A stretch of DNA of 24,158 nucleotides from positions 1 to 24,158 of IMG/VR virus record IMGVR_UViG_3300020442_001185. One strand, given 5' to 3'. The notes under the pieces were generated by a model. The model was given only the letters and a program-made list of their open reading frames with translations. It did not search any database and had not been told where the DNA came from. The number at the start of each line of letters is the position of its first letter. The stretch's first letter is position 1. Of the stretch, positions 6,196 through 12,946 are shown piece by piece. The DNA is from a virus. Made by a program: the position numbers and the translations under genes.

Positions 6196-7232
6196 TGAAA
6201 GTCGGATTAATCGGTCTAGGTCGTATGGGCGAGGGTATGTCTCGCCGTATGATGAAACAAGGAATTGAAGTTCACGGTTACAGGAGGAACTATGCAAAAG
6301 CTGAAGAAGCGTATGAAAAGGGTTATGTTAGTGGAGTTACCACTACTCTGGAAAGCCTTGTTCAAGTAGTTCATCAAGGATCAGAGATGACTGGTAAAGT
6401 ACCAGGCATTTTTATGATGGTTATCCCCGCAGAACTAGTTGAGGACACACTAAATGAGTTACTACCACTACTTAGCGACGGGGATATTGTTATTGATCAT
6501 GGCAATAGCAACTTTAAAGACTCTAGACGCAGGGCAGAACGGTTGGAAAAACTGGGCATCCAATATCTTGACTGCGGTACTAGTGGTGGTGTTTACGGTT
6601 TGGACCGTGGATACTGTCTTATGGTTGGCGGTACAGATCATGCAGTATCCGTCTGCTCTCCGATCTTTGATGCACTCGCCCCAGGTATCGATGCCGCCCC
6701 AAGAACTGATGAGACAAGTTGGGTTTCTCCCGCTGAAAGAGGTTGGTTGCGTTGCGGTGGACCAGGTGCAGGACACTTTGTCAAAATGGTACACAATGGT
6801 GTAGAGTATGGAATCATGCAAGCATATGCAGAAGGTTTTAACATACTTAAAGAGGCAGATGCAGGAAGAAGTTATGTGGTGGAAGGCGATGCCGAGGTCG
6901 CTCCCATGTCGGACCCCGAAAATTATCAGTACGATATTGATGTGTCTGAGGTTGCTGAGCTTTGGCGTCGTGGTTCTGTTGTTGGTAGCTGGTTACTTGA
7001 CCTTACCGCTGATGTTCTACGGCGTGATGGTGAACTATCTAAGTTCGATGGGGGTGTCTCTGATTCTGGCGAGGGTCGTTGGACTGTTAACGCCGCTGTG
7101 GATCTTGGTGTACCCGCTCCTGTTATTACTGCGGCACTATATGAAAGGTTCAACTCAAGAAGATTAGGTAACTTTGCTAACCGAGTTCTCAATGGAATGA
7201 GAGCAATGTTTGGTGGACATGATGTCCGATAA
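6195..7232 (+). CDS. gnd: 6-phosphogluconate dehydrogenase (decarboxylating)
   Basis: A 345-residue NAD(P)-dependent enzyme that oxidatively decarboxylates 6-phosphogluconate to ribulose-5-phosphate, giving NADPH. Residues 1-15 carry the Rossmann loop GLGRMG (7-12). GTSGG (128-132) and KMVHNGVEYG (Lys197, His200, Asn201) match the substrate-binding and catalytic segments. The length fits the short form of the family rather than the roughly 470-residue long form. ATG 6195 overlaps the upstream stop; an in-frame ATG at 6150 lies inside the preceding gene and is not needed. zwf follows after one base, so consecutive oxidative pentose-phosphate enzymes are co-expressed. The gene is a known cyanophage auxiliary metabolic gene. 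Confidence 0.95.
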   Translation: MKVGLIGLGRMGEGMSRRMMKQGIEVHGYRRNYAKAEEAYEKGYVSGVTTTLESLVQVVHQGSEMTGKVPGIFMMVIPAELVEDTLNELLPLLSDGDIVIDHGNSNFKDSRRRAERLEKLGIQYLDCGTSGGVYGLDRGYCLMVGGTDHAVSVCSPIFDALAPGIDAAPRTDETSWVSPAERGWLRCGGPGAGHFVKMVHNGVEYGIMQAYAEGFNILKEADAGRSYVVEGDAEVAPMSDPENYQYDIDVSEVAELWRRGSVVGSWLLDLTADVLRRDGELSKFDGGVSDSGEGRWTVNAAVDLGVPAPVITAALYERFNSRRLGNFANRVLNGMRAMFGGHDVR

Positions 7233-7233
7233 A

Positions 7234-8556
7234 ATGAAAACACTAGTAATATTCGGTGCAACAGGAGACCTGTGCCGAAGAAAACTAATACCATCATTGT
7301 GTCAACTAGACACGATGGGTCTCCTTGATAGGGATCTGAAGATCATTGGTGCCTCTAGGACTCAACACTCAAGACAATCTTGGTTAGATTCTCTAGGTAG
7401 AGAGTATCCAGGCGAGTTCTCTCAGAAAATGGATTATATTTCATGTGATCTGAGTGACCCTGATTCTTTAAAACAGATTCCTATTGGTGAGGAGTCAACT
7501 TATTTCCTATCAGTTCCTCCAGAAAGATTTGGTGATGCAATCGCAAACCTTACGCAGGCAGGACACTTAGATGACCCAGAAACATCCCGTTTGGTTATTG
7601 AAAAACCCTTTGGGCACGATTATGAATCTGCTAATCATCTACAGCATATGGTTGGGAGATATCTACGCGAGAAACAAGTATATCGCATTGACCATTATCT
7701 CGGTAAAGATACTGTTAACAATATCCTTACCTCTAGGTTTTCTAATGTACTTCTTGAACCACTATGGAACAGGTCTTACATAGAAGAAGTTCAAATATAT
7801 GCCAGTGAAACTATTGGATGTGAAGGCAGGGCCCAATACTATGAGACCGCTGGTGCGGTCAGGGACATGCTTCAGAACCATCTGATGCAAATCTTGGCAC
7901 TGATTGCAATGGAACCTCCTTGTAAAAACAATGCAAAGGAGATTCGTAGGGAAAAAGTTAAAGTATTATCTGCTACTCGTCTTGGGGAGGAACTGATCTG
8001 TGGACAATATGAATCTTACCGTAGTGAAGAGGGCGTTGATCCTGGGAGTAACACTCCTACCTACGTTGCTGGTACTTTATTCATCGATAACTGGCGTTGG
8101 GAGGGAGTTCCTTTTAACTTCATGACTGGTAAGAAATTACCTTATCAGTGTGCTGAGGTGGTCATTAAGTTGAAAGCACCTCCACAAATTCTATTCGATG
8201 GACACCATCAGAATGATAGAATTGTTATGCGACTTCAACCTAATCCACATTTGGATATTCGTATGGACATTAAGTCTCCTGGTCTTCAGGATAGAGTTGA
8301 GTCCGCTACCTTAACTCACTGGTATCCTGCTGGTGCTATTGACGGATATGTGAAGTTGTTTTATGATGCATTGAATGGTGACCAGAGTCACTTTGTACAT
8401 TCGGAAGAGGTGCTTGAGTCTTGGAGAATTGTTGACAATTTACTCTGTGTTGGAGACTCCTGTCCCGTAAATACAATCCCGTATACATATCCTGAAGGCA
8501 CTTGGGGACCTGAAGAAAAATGTCAGGAGATCACCAAATGGGACTACCCTGCCTGA
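7234..8556 (+). CDS. zwf: Glucose-6-phosphate dehydrogenase
   Basis: A 440-residue enzyme that oxidises glucose-6-phosphate to the lactone with NADP reduction, the entry step of the oxidative pentose phosphate pathway. Visible motifs are the coenzyme loop GATGDL (8-13), EKPFGHD (123-129) and the active-site signature RIDHYLGK (151-158) with its catalytic His. Host enzymes are nearer 500 residues; the phage form is shorter with the core retained. ATG 7234 lies one base after the gnd stop. Alternatives at TTG 7210 and ATG 7219/7222 overlap gnd; the start at MKTLVIFGATGDL fits the family. With gnd and the downstream petE it supports NADPH and pentose supply for phage nucleotide synthesis. Confidence 0.96.
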   Translation: MKTLVIFGATGDLCRRKLIPSLCQLDTMGLLDRDLKIIGASRTQHSRQSWLDSLGREYPGEFSQKMDYISCDLSDPDSLKQIPIGEESTYFLSVPPERFGDAIANLTQAGHLDDPETSRLVIEKPFGHDYESANHLQHMVGRYLREKQVYRIDHYLGKDTVNNILTSRFSNVLLEPLWNRSYIEEVQIYASETIGCEGRAQYYETAGAVRDMLQNHLMQILALIAMEPPCKNNAKEIRREKVKVLSATRLGEELICGQYESYRSEEGVDPGSNTPTYVAGTLFIDNWRWEGVPFNFMTGKKLPYQCAEVVIKLKAPPQILFDGHHQNDRIVMRLQPNPHLDIRMDIKSPGLQDRVESATLTHWYPAGAIDGYVKLFYDALNGDQSHFVHSEEVLESWRIVDNLLCVGDSCPVNTIPYTYPEGTWGPEEKCQEITKWDYPA

Positions 8557-8564
8557 TAAATATT
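8555..8564 (+). promoter_or_regulatory. ATAAATA late-promoter-like motif (GATAAATATT)
   Basis: The same ten bases as the motif at 4421-4430, overlapping the zwf stop codon and 19 bases before the ATG at 8583. It could start a late transcript for the 49-residue gene and petE. Confidence 0.45.
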
Positions 8565-8582
8565 CACTCATGATTTTTCTAC

Positions 8583-8732
8583 ATGAATAAAGTAAAAAAG
8601 ATTGCCCACAATGTAAAAGAGTGGGACAAAAGAATGGCACGAAGGATTCAGGACAAGTTGAACTTGACTGACTATCAGATGTTGTGTCTATCATTCGCTA
8701 AAGGTTTTATTATCGGAGCAATTCTACTATGA
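8583..8732 (+). CDS. 49-residue basic protein with C-terminal hydrophobic segment
   Basis: A Lys/Arg-rich N-terminal half (residues 1-26) and a hydrophobic C-terminus (about 34-49, LCLSFAKGFIIGAILL). It lies between an ATAAATA motif and petE, and its TGA overlaps the petE ATG as ATGA. Family not recognised. The coupling suggests co-translation with plastocyanin. Confidence 0.75.
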   Translation: MNKVKKIAHNVKEWDKRMARRIQDKLNLTDYQMLCLSFAKGFIIGAILL

Positions 8733-9052
8733 GAGTTTTCTTCGCATTTCTAGCTACACTTTTCCTCGCTGCTCCTGCATGGGCAGTAGACGTACAGATG
8801 GGTTACGATGGTAACTTGGTCTTTGAACCCGCTGAGGTAACAATCAATGCTGGTGATTCAGTTCATTTTGTTAATAATATGCTTCCTCCTCATAATGTAG
8901 TCGTTGAAGATCATGATGAGCTCAGTCACGAAGCTCTCGCAATGATGCCTGGTGAAGAGTTCGATGTTGAATTTCCTACAGCAGGTGACTACACATACTG
9001 GTGTGGTCCTCACAAAGGTGCAGGAATGATTGGAACCGTACATGTAAATTGA
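8729..9052 (+). CDS. petE: Plastocyanin
   Basis: A 107-residue precursor: an N-terminal signal peptide ending AWA (cleavage after about residue 19) sends it to the thylakoid lumen. The type-1 copper site is complete: His55 in PPHNVVV, Cys92, His95 and Met100 in YWCGPHKGAGM. Plastocyanin carries electrons from cytochrome b6f to photosystem I. Mature size (about 88 residues) is slightly shorter than typical cyanobacterial plastocyanins of about 97-99. It is a known auxiliary gene of some cyanophages. Here it overlaps genes on both sides and follows zwf. Confidence 0.96.
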   Translation: MRVFFAFLATLFLAAPAWAVDVQMGYDGNLVFEPAEVTINAGDSVHFVNNMLPPHNVVVEDHDELSHEALAMMPGEEFDVEFPTAGDYTYWCGPHKGAGMIGTVHVN

Positions 9053-9183
9053 TGTTAGGTCATTTTCTTTTATGGGTATGTGTTCCCTTCTCTCTGATAA
9101 CGCTTTACTTTGGGACAAAAGGAGGGTATTATGATACTGATCTTTATGATGGCGACGGAACCGCCCACAAAGTATTGAAATGA
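9052..9183 (+). CDS. 43-residue membrane peptide coupled to petE
   Basis: ATG 9052 shares its A with the petE TGA, and its own TGA overlaps the next ATG (9180). The frame extends upstream to 9001, but only inside petE. Residues 2-20 are a hydrophobic helix, followed by a Tyr/Asp/Gly-rich soluble tail (GGYYDTDLYDGDG). Probably a thylakoid or inner-membrane micro-protein; family not recognised. Confidence 0.72.
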   Translation: MLGHFLLWVCVPFSLITLYFGTKGGYYDTDLYDGDGTAHKVLK

Positions 9184-9404
9184 CACAACTAATTGATCCC
9201 TCTGATCCTCGTTATTTTCAACTGACATCTGAGGGAGATTATGATCGGCATCATTACCGATTGTATTTTAAGGATGGCAACAACAAATACTTTGAAGACT
9301 GGGAACAAGTACAATCTACTTGGTTCCAGTGGTCTTCTATGAACCTCCTCAGTCATGTGGAGGTTCTTGACAAGCCGAAAGAGAAATCAAAAGGATTTAA
9401 ATGA
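9180..9404 (+). CDS. Conserved cyanophage hypothetical protein
   Basis: A 74-residue soluble, aromatic-rich protein beginning MTQLIDPSDPRYFQLTSEGD, with RLYFKDGNNKYFEDWEQVQ in the middle and a basic tail. I recall similar proteins in other T4-like cyanophages but know no function. ATGA overlaps on both sides link it to the petE and glutaredoxin genes. Confidence 0.82.
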   Translation: MTQLIDPSDPRYFQLTSEGDYDRHHYRLYFKDGNNKYFEDWEQVQSTWFQWSSMNLLSHVEVLDKPKEKSKGFK

Positions 9405-9643
9405 ATAATTATTTCACTGTGTATTCTAAATCAGGATGTAAACATTGCGACCGTGCTGTCGCTGCTTTGCAACTTGCAGAACAGAAGTATGTTGTCTACA
9501 ACTTGGGTGTGGACTTCGACAGAGATGAATTTGTCACCAAGTTTGGTGAGGGTTCCACGTTTCCTCAGGTTTCTATTGATGGATCATCTATCGGTGGAGC
9601 TAACGAAACAATTAAATACTTACAATCTAATAGCTTAGTGTAA
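9401..9643 (+). CDS. nrdC: Glutaredoxin (CKHC)
   Basis: An 80-residue thioredoxin-fold protein with the redox motif CKHC (Cys13, Cys16), the TFPQV cis-proline segment (about residues 53-57) and the DGSSIGGANET glutathione-binding-like end. It would act as an electron donor for ribonucleotide reductase or as a general thiol reductant. It is the first of two glutaredoxins in the window (the second is at 17297). The start overlaps the previous stop; its TAA shares an A with the next ATG. Confidence 0.9.
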   Translation: MNNYFTVYSKSGCKHCDRAVAALQLAEQKYVVYNLGVDFDRDEFVTKFGEGSTFPQVSIDGSSIGGANETIKYLQSNSLV

Positions 9644-9876
9644 TGGAAGAAAAAATTGACATCATCCTCATTAAACTGAAAAGACTTGAGAGGACATTGG
9701 ATCAGTTGAAGGAGGACTTCAACACTCACAGGATGGAACACTCGTTCTCCCATGGACCTCAAGGTGGAGGTATGCCTCTGGGAGGTGGTGGACCTGAAGG
9801 GGGTATGCCTATGCAAGGTGGCCCACCTATGCCTGGTGGTGTGCAAGGAGGCACTCCTTTTGGTCCCCCGATGTAA
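9643..9876 (+). CDS. Coiled-coil protein with Gly/Pro/Met-rich tail
   Basis: A 77-residue protein with two parts: a charged N-terminal helix with heptad-like hydrophobics (about residues 4-28, including IILIKLKRLERTLDQLKED), and a low-complexity C-terminus of repeated GG(M/P)P-type units after residue 38. This looks like an oligomerising helix attached to a flexible tail. Family unknown. It is the last gene before the double-hairpin repeat at 9881. Confidence 0.75.
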   Translation: MEEKIDIILIKLKRLERTLDQLKEDFNTHRMEHSFSHGPQGGGMPLGGGGPEGGMPMQGGPPMPGGVQGGTPFGPPM

Positions 9877-9880
9877 AATC

Positions 9881-9927
9881 AGCTTTTTGTTTCAAAAAAG
9901 CTAGGAAAAAAATTCGGGTAAATTTTT
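9881..9927. repeat. Double-hairpin direct repeat, copy A
   Basis: Bases 9881-9921 match 14124-14164 at 40 of 41 positions. Hairpin 1 is AGCTTTTT paired with AAAAAGCT. Hairpin 2 is AAAAATT / AATTTTT (9908-9914 with 9921-9927) around a CGGGTA loop. In copy B the second stem is kept although the flank differs by a base. Both stems run A-rich then T-rich, so the element could terminate transcription in both directions. It lies 16 bases upstream of the carbamoyltransferase ATG. Confidence 0.85.
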
Positions 9928-9942
9928 GGTCTGTAGGGTCGA

Positions 9943-11460
9943 ATGAAATTATTATCAATACGCTCGGATGCTCACGACTCTAACGTGACGTATTTCGACG
10001 GTGAAAAATTAAAGTATTTCTCTGTTGAAAGAGATTATCAAAATAAACACCATGGATTTGATAGTATCTATGGTTGGACTAGAATTTTAGATGTATGGGA
10101 TATTGAACCATCAGATGTAGATGCTGTCTGCGTGGTACTTGACTGTCAGAACTATTCTGGCATCCTAAAACTAGATGTTCATAAAGCATATGAAGAGATC
10201 GAGATTCCTTTCTTCAGGGATCTCGGTTTTTCTTGTCCTATACACAGGATTGATCATCATTATGCTCATACACTTAGTCTTTGGCCTCTAGGTGTAGAAC
10301 CCACGATTCACTTTGTCTTTGATGGATTTGGTGACGACTGGATGTATCGGAGTGTATGGAGAGATGATACTCTGGTAGATTGTGGTAAGACTTCCATTAA
10401 TCCTAACCAGATGTATGATGGCGATATGTCACCTAGTTTTGGTTTTATTATGACTAGGATGGGTGCAGCCATGAGACTGCAAGGTAATTACTTAGACCAA
10501 GCTGGTAAAATCATGGCCCTTAAGGCCTATGGAAGGACTGATCTTGATGTAGTAGAGGACGCAGATGATATTGATGATCTGAATCGTATTTGGAACTGGA
10601 ACGTCATTGAACGACACATTGACAATCAACAATTTCTTACAGATTATATTGCCACTGCTCATGAGAAAACAGAACAGACATATTTAAAACATTTCAGACA
10701 GTTTATTCGTGAAGGGGATATTGTTGGTTACTCTGGTGGTGTAGCACAAAATACTATTATTAACAAAGTACTCAGGGATCATTTTCCTAATTTAGTAATT
10801 CCTCCACACTGTAATGACCAAGGTTTGAGTCTAGGTGCGATTGAATACCTTAGGAAGATCTATAACTTAGATCCCTTTGATCGTAGTGGTTTCCCATTCT
10901 GGCAGAGTGATCAAGAGGTCCCTAGACCCTCCGAGAAGACCATTAGAGAGACTGCTGAGAGACTTGCTAACGGAGAGATCGTTGGGTGGTATCAGGGACG
11001 CGGCGAGGTGGGTCCTAGAGCGTTGGGTAACAGAAGTCTACTTATGAATCCTATGATCCCTAATGGAAAGGAGATCATGAATATGTCTGTTAAGAGGAGA
11101 GAACCTTTCAGACCTTTTGGTGCTTCTGTCATTGAAGAAGACGTATCTAAGTATTTTTATTGGAATGGACCTTCACCATATATGTTGTTTGTTGGTGATA
11201 CATTAGAACCTGATAGATTCCCAGGCATTCAACATCCAGATGGTACTTGTAGATTCCAAACTGTTTCAAAGGAACATGAGGATTATTATGAACTCCTTAA
11301 GGAATTTGGAAGAATTACTGGTGTACCCATGTTACTGAACACTTCACTTAATGTAGGTGGAAGACCAATTGCGGCAAGGGTTTCGGACGCTTTGGAACTG
11401 TATCATACTATGAAGGTTGATACTCTAGTACTAGGTGATAAAATGCTTTCTAAACAATAA
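9943..11460 (+). CDS. Carbamoyltransferase (NodU/CmcH/TobZ family)
   Basis: A 505-residue protein. The N-terminal Kae1-like domain has the metal-binding HHYAH (105-109) and FDGFGDD (126-132) segments. The C-terminal half has a YrdC-like signature with GRGEVGPRALGNRS and EPFRPFGAS. Family members use carbamoyl phosphate and ATP to make carbamoyl-adenylate and carbamoylate a hydroxyl on a small molecule or sugar (nodulation factor, cephamycin, tobramycin). Those enzymes are somewhat longer (roughly 530-600 residues). Such genes occur in cyanophages and other phages; the acceptor is unknown, with a modified base, glycan or capsid sugar all possible. It is the first gene after repeat copy A. AGGG lies near its ATG, but no strong ribosome-binding site is seen. 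Confidence 0.9.
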   Translation: MKLLSIRSDAHDSNVTYFDGEKLKYFSVERDYQNKHHGFDSIYGWTRILDVWDIEPSDVDAVCVVLDCQNYSGILKLDVHKAYEEIEIPFFRDLGFSCPIHRIDHHYAHTLSLWPLGVEPTIHFVFDGFGDDWMYRSVWRDDTLVDCGKTSINPNQMYDGDMSPSFGFIMTRMGAAMRLQGNYLDQAGKIMALKAYGRTDLDVVEDADDIDDLNRIWNWNVIERHIDNQQFLTDYIATAHEKTEQTYLKHFRQFIREGDIVGYSGGVAQNTIINKVLRDHFPNLVIPPHCNDQGLSLGAIEYLRKIYNLDPFDRSGFPFWQSDQEVPRPSEKTIRETAERLANGEIVGWYQGRGEVGPRALGNRSLLMNPMIPNGKEIMNMSVKRREPFRPFGASVIEEDVSKYFYWNGPSPYMLFVGDTLEPDRFPGIQHPDGTCRFQTVSKEHEDYYELLKEFGRITGVPMLLNTSLNVGGRPIAARVSDALELYHTMKVDTLVLGDKMLSKQ

Positions 11461-11464
11461 ATAG
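11456..11464 (+). promoter_or_regulatory. ATAAATA late-promoter-like motif (AATAAATAG)
   Basis: Overlaps the carbamoyltransferase stop and lies 22 bases upstream of the HNH ATG at 11486. A small GTCTTT/AAAGAC hairpin (11469-11482) sits between it and the start codon. Confidence 0.4.
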
Positions 11465-11485
11465 TAGCGTCTTTACAAAGACTGC

Positions 11486-11881
11486 ATGGAAGTTTTCAGT
11501 TCACCTGAAGATTATCTTTTTAATCTTCATACTTGCTCACCAGGAGAAGCTCGTAGAATATGGAAAGACTCAATTAAACAATCCTTCGATTACAAATGTG
11601 CCTATTGTGGTTCTAGAGAACACATGACGTTAGATCATGTAATTCCTCGTTGTGCTGGAGGTACAGACGAGACTCACAATCTAGTTAGTGCATGTTCCCA
11701 CTGTAATCAAAGTAAATCACATGAAAACTGGCGTTCATGGTACTCTCGTCAGAGTTTCTATGATCCTTACAAGGAAAGTCAAATTTTGGAATGGCAAAAA
11801 CAGAATATCAATACCGAAGAGCGGGCAGGACGAGTCTTGACCCGCAATAATTTTGTCCATAAAAAATTAAAAAATAATTAA
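11486..11881 (+). CDS. HNH endonuclease
   Basis: A 131-residue protein with a compact HNH domain: zinc-site pair CAYC (38/41), TLDHVIPR with the catalytic Asp50-His51, Asn65 in HNL, and the second pair CSHC (70/73) followed by NQSKS. The rest is basic. It could be a homing-type mobile endonuclease or a nicking enzyme used by the phage. There is no intron or intein around it, so it is free-standing. It has its own ATAAATA motif and terminator and sits inside the repeat-bounded module (9881-14170), which makes a role in movement of that module worth testing. Confidence 0.92.
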   Translation: MEVFSSPEDYLFNLHTCSPGEARRIWKDSIKQSFDYKCAYCGSREHMTLDHVIPRCAGGTDETHNLVSACSHCNQSKSHENWRSWYSRQSFYDPYKESQILEWQKQNINTEERAGRVLTRNNFVHKKLKNN

Positions 11882-11882
11882 A

Positions 11883-11906
11883 AGGTATCCCTGTGATACT
11901 TTTTTT
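11883..11906 (+). terminator. Rho-independent terminator after the HNH gene
   Basis: AGGTATC pairs with GATACTT around CCTGT, with one G-T pair, followed by a long T-run. Its 15-base core (11885-11899) differs by one base from the palindrome core after psbD (4398-4412). Confidence 0.85.
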
Positions 11907-11930
11907 GTATCTAAATATACTTTTTTCCTT

Positions 11931-11939
11931 GATAAATAG
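11931..11939 (+). promoter_or_regulatory. ATAAATA late-promoter-like motif (GATAAATAG)
   Basis: An NATAAATAN match in the gap after the terminator, 36-44 bases before the ATG at 11975. It is cleanly placed between a terminator and a gene, so one of the better late-promoter candidates in the window. Confidence 0.6.
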
Positions 11940-11940
11940 T

Positions 11941-11964
11941 TAATGTCATGTTAGTATGACATTA
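11941..11964 (+). promoter_or_regulatory. Leader hairpin after the ATAAATA motif
   Basis: TAATGTCAT (11941-11949) and ATGACATTA (11956-11964) form a perfect 9-bp stem with a GTTAGT loop. It lies at the expected 5' end of a transcript from the adjacent motif, so it may protect the mRNA end or bind a protein. It has no T-run. Confidence 0.5.
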
Positions 11965-11974
11965 CGTTCATCCA

Positions 11975-12172
11975 ATGTTAAGTTTTTTAGTTGCATTAAC
12001 CTTGGCATCTCATGATTCGTCGCCCTATGGGTGGCACATGAAGTGCGAAGACTTTTTACAAAGATCAGTTGAGATTCAAATGGATCCCAACTACGATCAA
12101 CGGACTAAGTATAACTTGATTGCTTATCTTAGATCGAAAGTAAAAGGTGAATGTACTGGCACTTATACATAG
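11975..12172 (+). CDS. Small Cys-containing hypothetical protein (pair member 1)
   Basis: A 65-residue protein. The hydrophobic N-terminus (LSFLVALTLASHD) may be a signal peptide or anchor. The remainder has two cysteines about 35 residues apart (KCED and GECTG) framing a predicted helix. The spacing and pattern match the next gene by eye (C-x-D ... L ... EC), so the two look like diverged paralogues. Family name unknown. It has its own promoter-like motif and hairpin leader. Confidence 0.78.
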   Translation: MLSFLVALTLASHDSSPYGWHMKCEDFLQRSVEIQMDPNYDQRTKYNLIAYLRSKVKGECTGTYT

Positions 12173-12195
12173 GACGCAAGTAAGTCGCGGAACGG
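12172..12195 (+). repeat. 24-nt leader repeat, copy 1 (GGACGCAA-N9-GGAACGG)
   Basis: GGACGCAA, nine variable bases, then GGAACGG. The block starts on the last base of the upstream stop codon and lies 12 bases before the ATG at 12208. A second copy with the same spacing is at 12360-12383. The GGAACGGAG end may help ribosome binding. Confidence 0.6.
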
Positions 12196-12207
12196 AGCGT
12201 TCATCCC

Positions 12208-12375
12208 ATGTTTGAGTTACTACTATCGACCACAATGTCATGTGTTGATGCTAATACTATAATGCTACGCATTAAAAAGCATGAGCATCTAAATGAAGAG
12301 TGGAAGGTAGAACTGGTCGAGACCATCAAGGACTATGTGCCAGAATGTAGTCATTACTGGGACGCAAACGACTAA
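12208..12375 (+). CDS. Small Cys-containing hypothetical protein (pair member 2)
   Basis: A 55-residue protein beginning MFELLLSTTMSCVDA, with cysteines at 12 and 47 framing a charged helical middle. It resembles the C-terminal part of the preceding 65-residue protein. I recall near-identical small proteins in other cyanophages, without a function. The 24-nt repeat lies before it and the second copy overlaps its 3' end, so the repeat tracks the gene boundaries. Confidence 0.8.
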   Translation: MFELLLSTTMSCVDANTIMLRIKKHEHLNEEWKVELVETIKDYVPECSHYWDAND

Positions 12376-12383
12376 AGGAACGG
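12360..12383 (+). repeat. 24-nt leader repeat, copy 2 (GGACGCAA-N9-GGAACGG)
   Basis: The same two conserved blocks with the same nine-base gap as copy 1. Here the first block lies inside the end of the upstream gene and the second lies beyond its stop. It is 32 bases before the ATG at 12416, which has its own GGAG site. Confidence 0.6.
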
Positions 12384-12415
12384 GCCTAAAAATCCAACTA
12401 CTTTAGGAGTAAATC

Positions 12416-12586
12416 ATGTTGAATACACTTACACTCATCAAAAAGCAAATCCAGAAGGCCAATGCTTTGCACGATGCACAGATTTCTCATACTGCATATC
12501 GCGGTGTTGAGTATAATGTAGATTGTGCAGATGTCCAAGAAACACACGGTACATTCTGCTATCGTGGTCATACTTACGCTAAGTGA
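12416..12586 (+). CDS. DUF4278-like small protein with two YRG motifs
   Basis: A 56-residue protein with a basic N-terminal helix and then two copies of a Y-R-G-x-x-Y motif (YRGVEY near residue 28 and YRGHTY near 49) separated by about 20 residues. That layout matches DUF4278, a family of short cyanobacterial proteins of unknown function. The TTTAGGAGT ribosome-binding site lies 6-8 bases before ATG 12416. It is the largest of three YRG proteins in a row. Confidence 0.8.
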   Translation: MLNTLTLIKKQIQKANALHDAQISHTAYRGVEYNVDCADVQETHGTFCYRGHTYAK

Positions 12587-12594
12587 GGATAACC

Positions 12595-12678
12595 ATGGAA
12601 AAGAAAGTACTTACATATCGTGGCGTTACTTATACCAAGAGACTTGAGTATAAGCCAAACTACAGGGTAGGAAACTAA
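12595..12678 (+). CDS. 27-residue YRG micro-protein
   Basis: Begins MEKKVLTYRGVTYTK, carrying one copy of the DUF4278-like motif, and ends YRVGN. A GAGGA site precedes it, and its TAA shares an A with the next ATG at 12678. Its sequence agreement with the YRG motifs of its neighbours is the main evidence that so short an ORF is real. Confidence 0.7.
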   Translation: MEKKVLTYRGVTYTKRLEYKPNYRVGN

Positions 12679-12776
12679 TGGAAGCACTACAGGTTACTGG
12701 GATTGTATCCCTCTCGTCTGTGATTTTGCTACTCCTCATTTGGGGAGAAATTAAACTACTTCACAAATTTAGTTGA
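12678..12776 (+). CDS. 32-residue single-helix membrane peptide
   Basis: The start overlaps the previous stop codon (TAATG). Residues 6-22 are a hydrophobic helix (VTGIVSLSSVILLLLIW), followed by a short basic tail. It lies between two YRG micro-proteins and may anchor or partner them; that is inference from position. Confidence 0.6.
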   Translation: MEALQVTGIVSLSSVILLLLIWGEIKLLHKFS

Positions 12777-12787
12777 GGTAGATTAAT

Positions 12788-12946
12788 ATGCTGAAGATCA
12801 GACTTTGTTATGATCTTCCAGCGTATGACCCAGAAAAACACGATCCCGATAGAGCGTTCGCGTTCTTGACTTATCGCGGGGTCAATTATGCCAAGTGGGT
12901 TAACTTAAAGCCATTTGGTAAAAAAAACTGGAAAATAACGAATTAG
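12788..12946 (+). CDS. 52-residue YRG protein (DUF4278-like)
   Basis: A basic/acidic N-terminus, then FLTYRGVNYAKW near residues 26-37, matching the YRG motif of the two upstream proteins, and a Lys-rich tail. A weak GAGG site lies upstream. Its TAG forms part of the terminator stem at 12945-12973, so this gene ends the cluster. Confidence 0.7.
   Translation: MLKIRLCYDLPAYDPEKHDPDRAFAFLTYRGVNYAKWVNLKPFGKKNWKITN

Noticed and set aside
9741-9876. Gly/Pro/Met-rich stretch read as a structural or collagen-like repeat
   Set aside because: The units are irregular and lack the strict Gly-X-Y period of collagen-like phage fibres.
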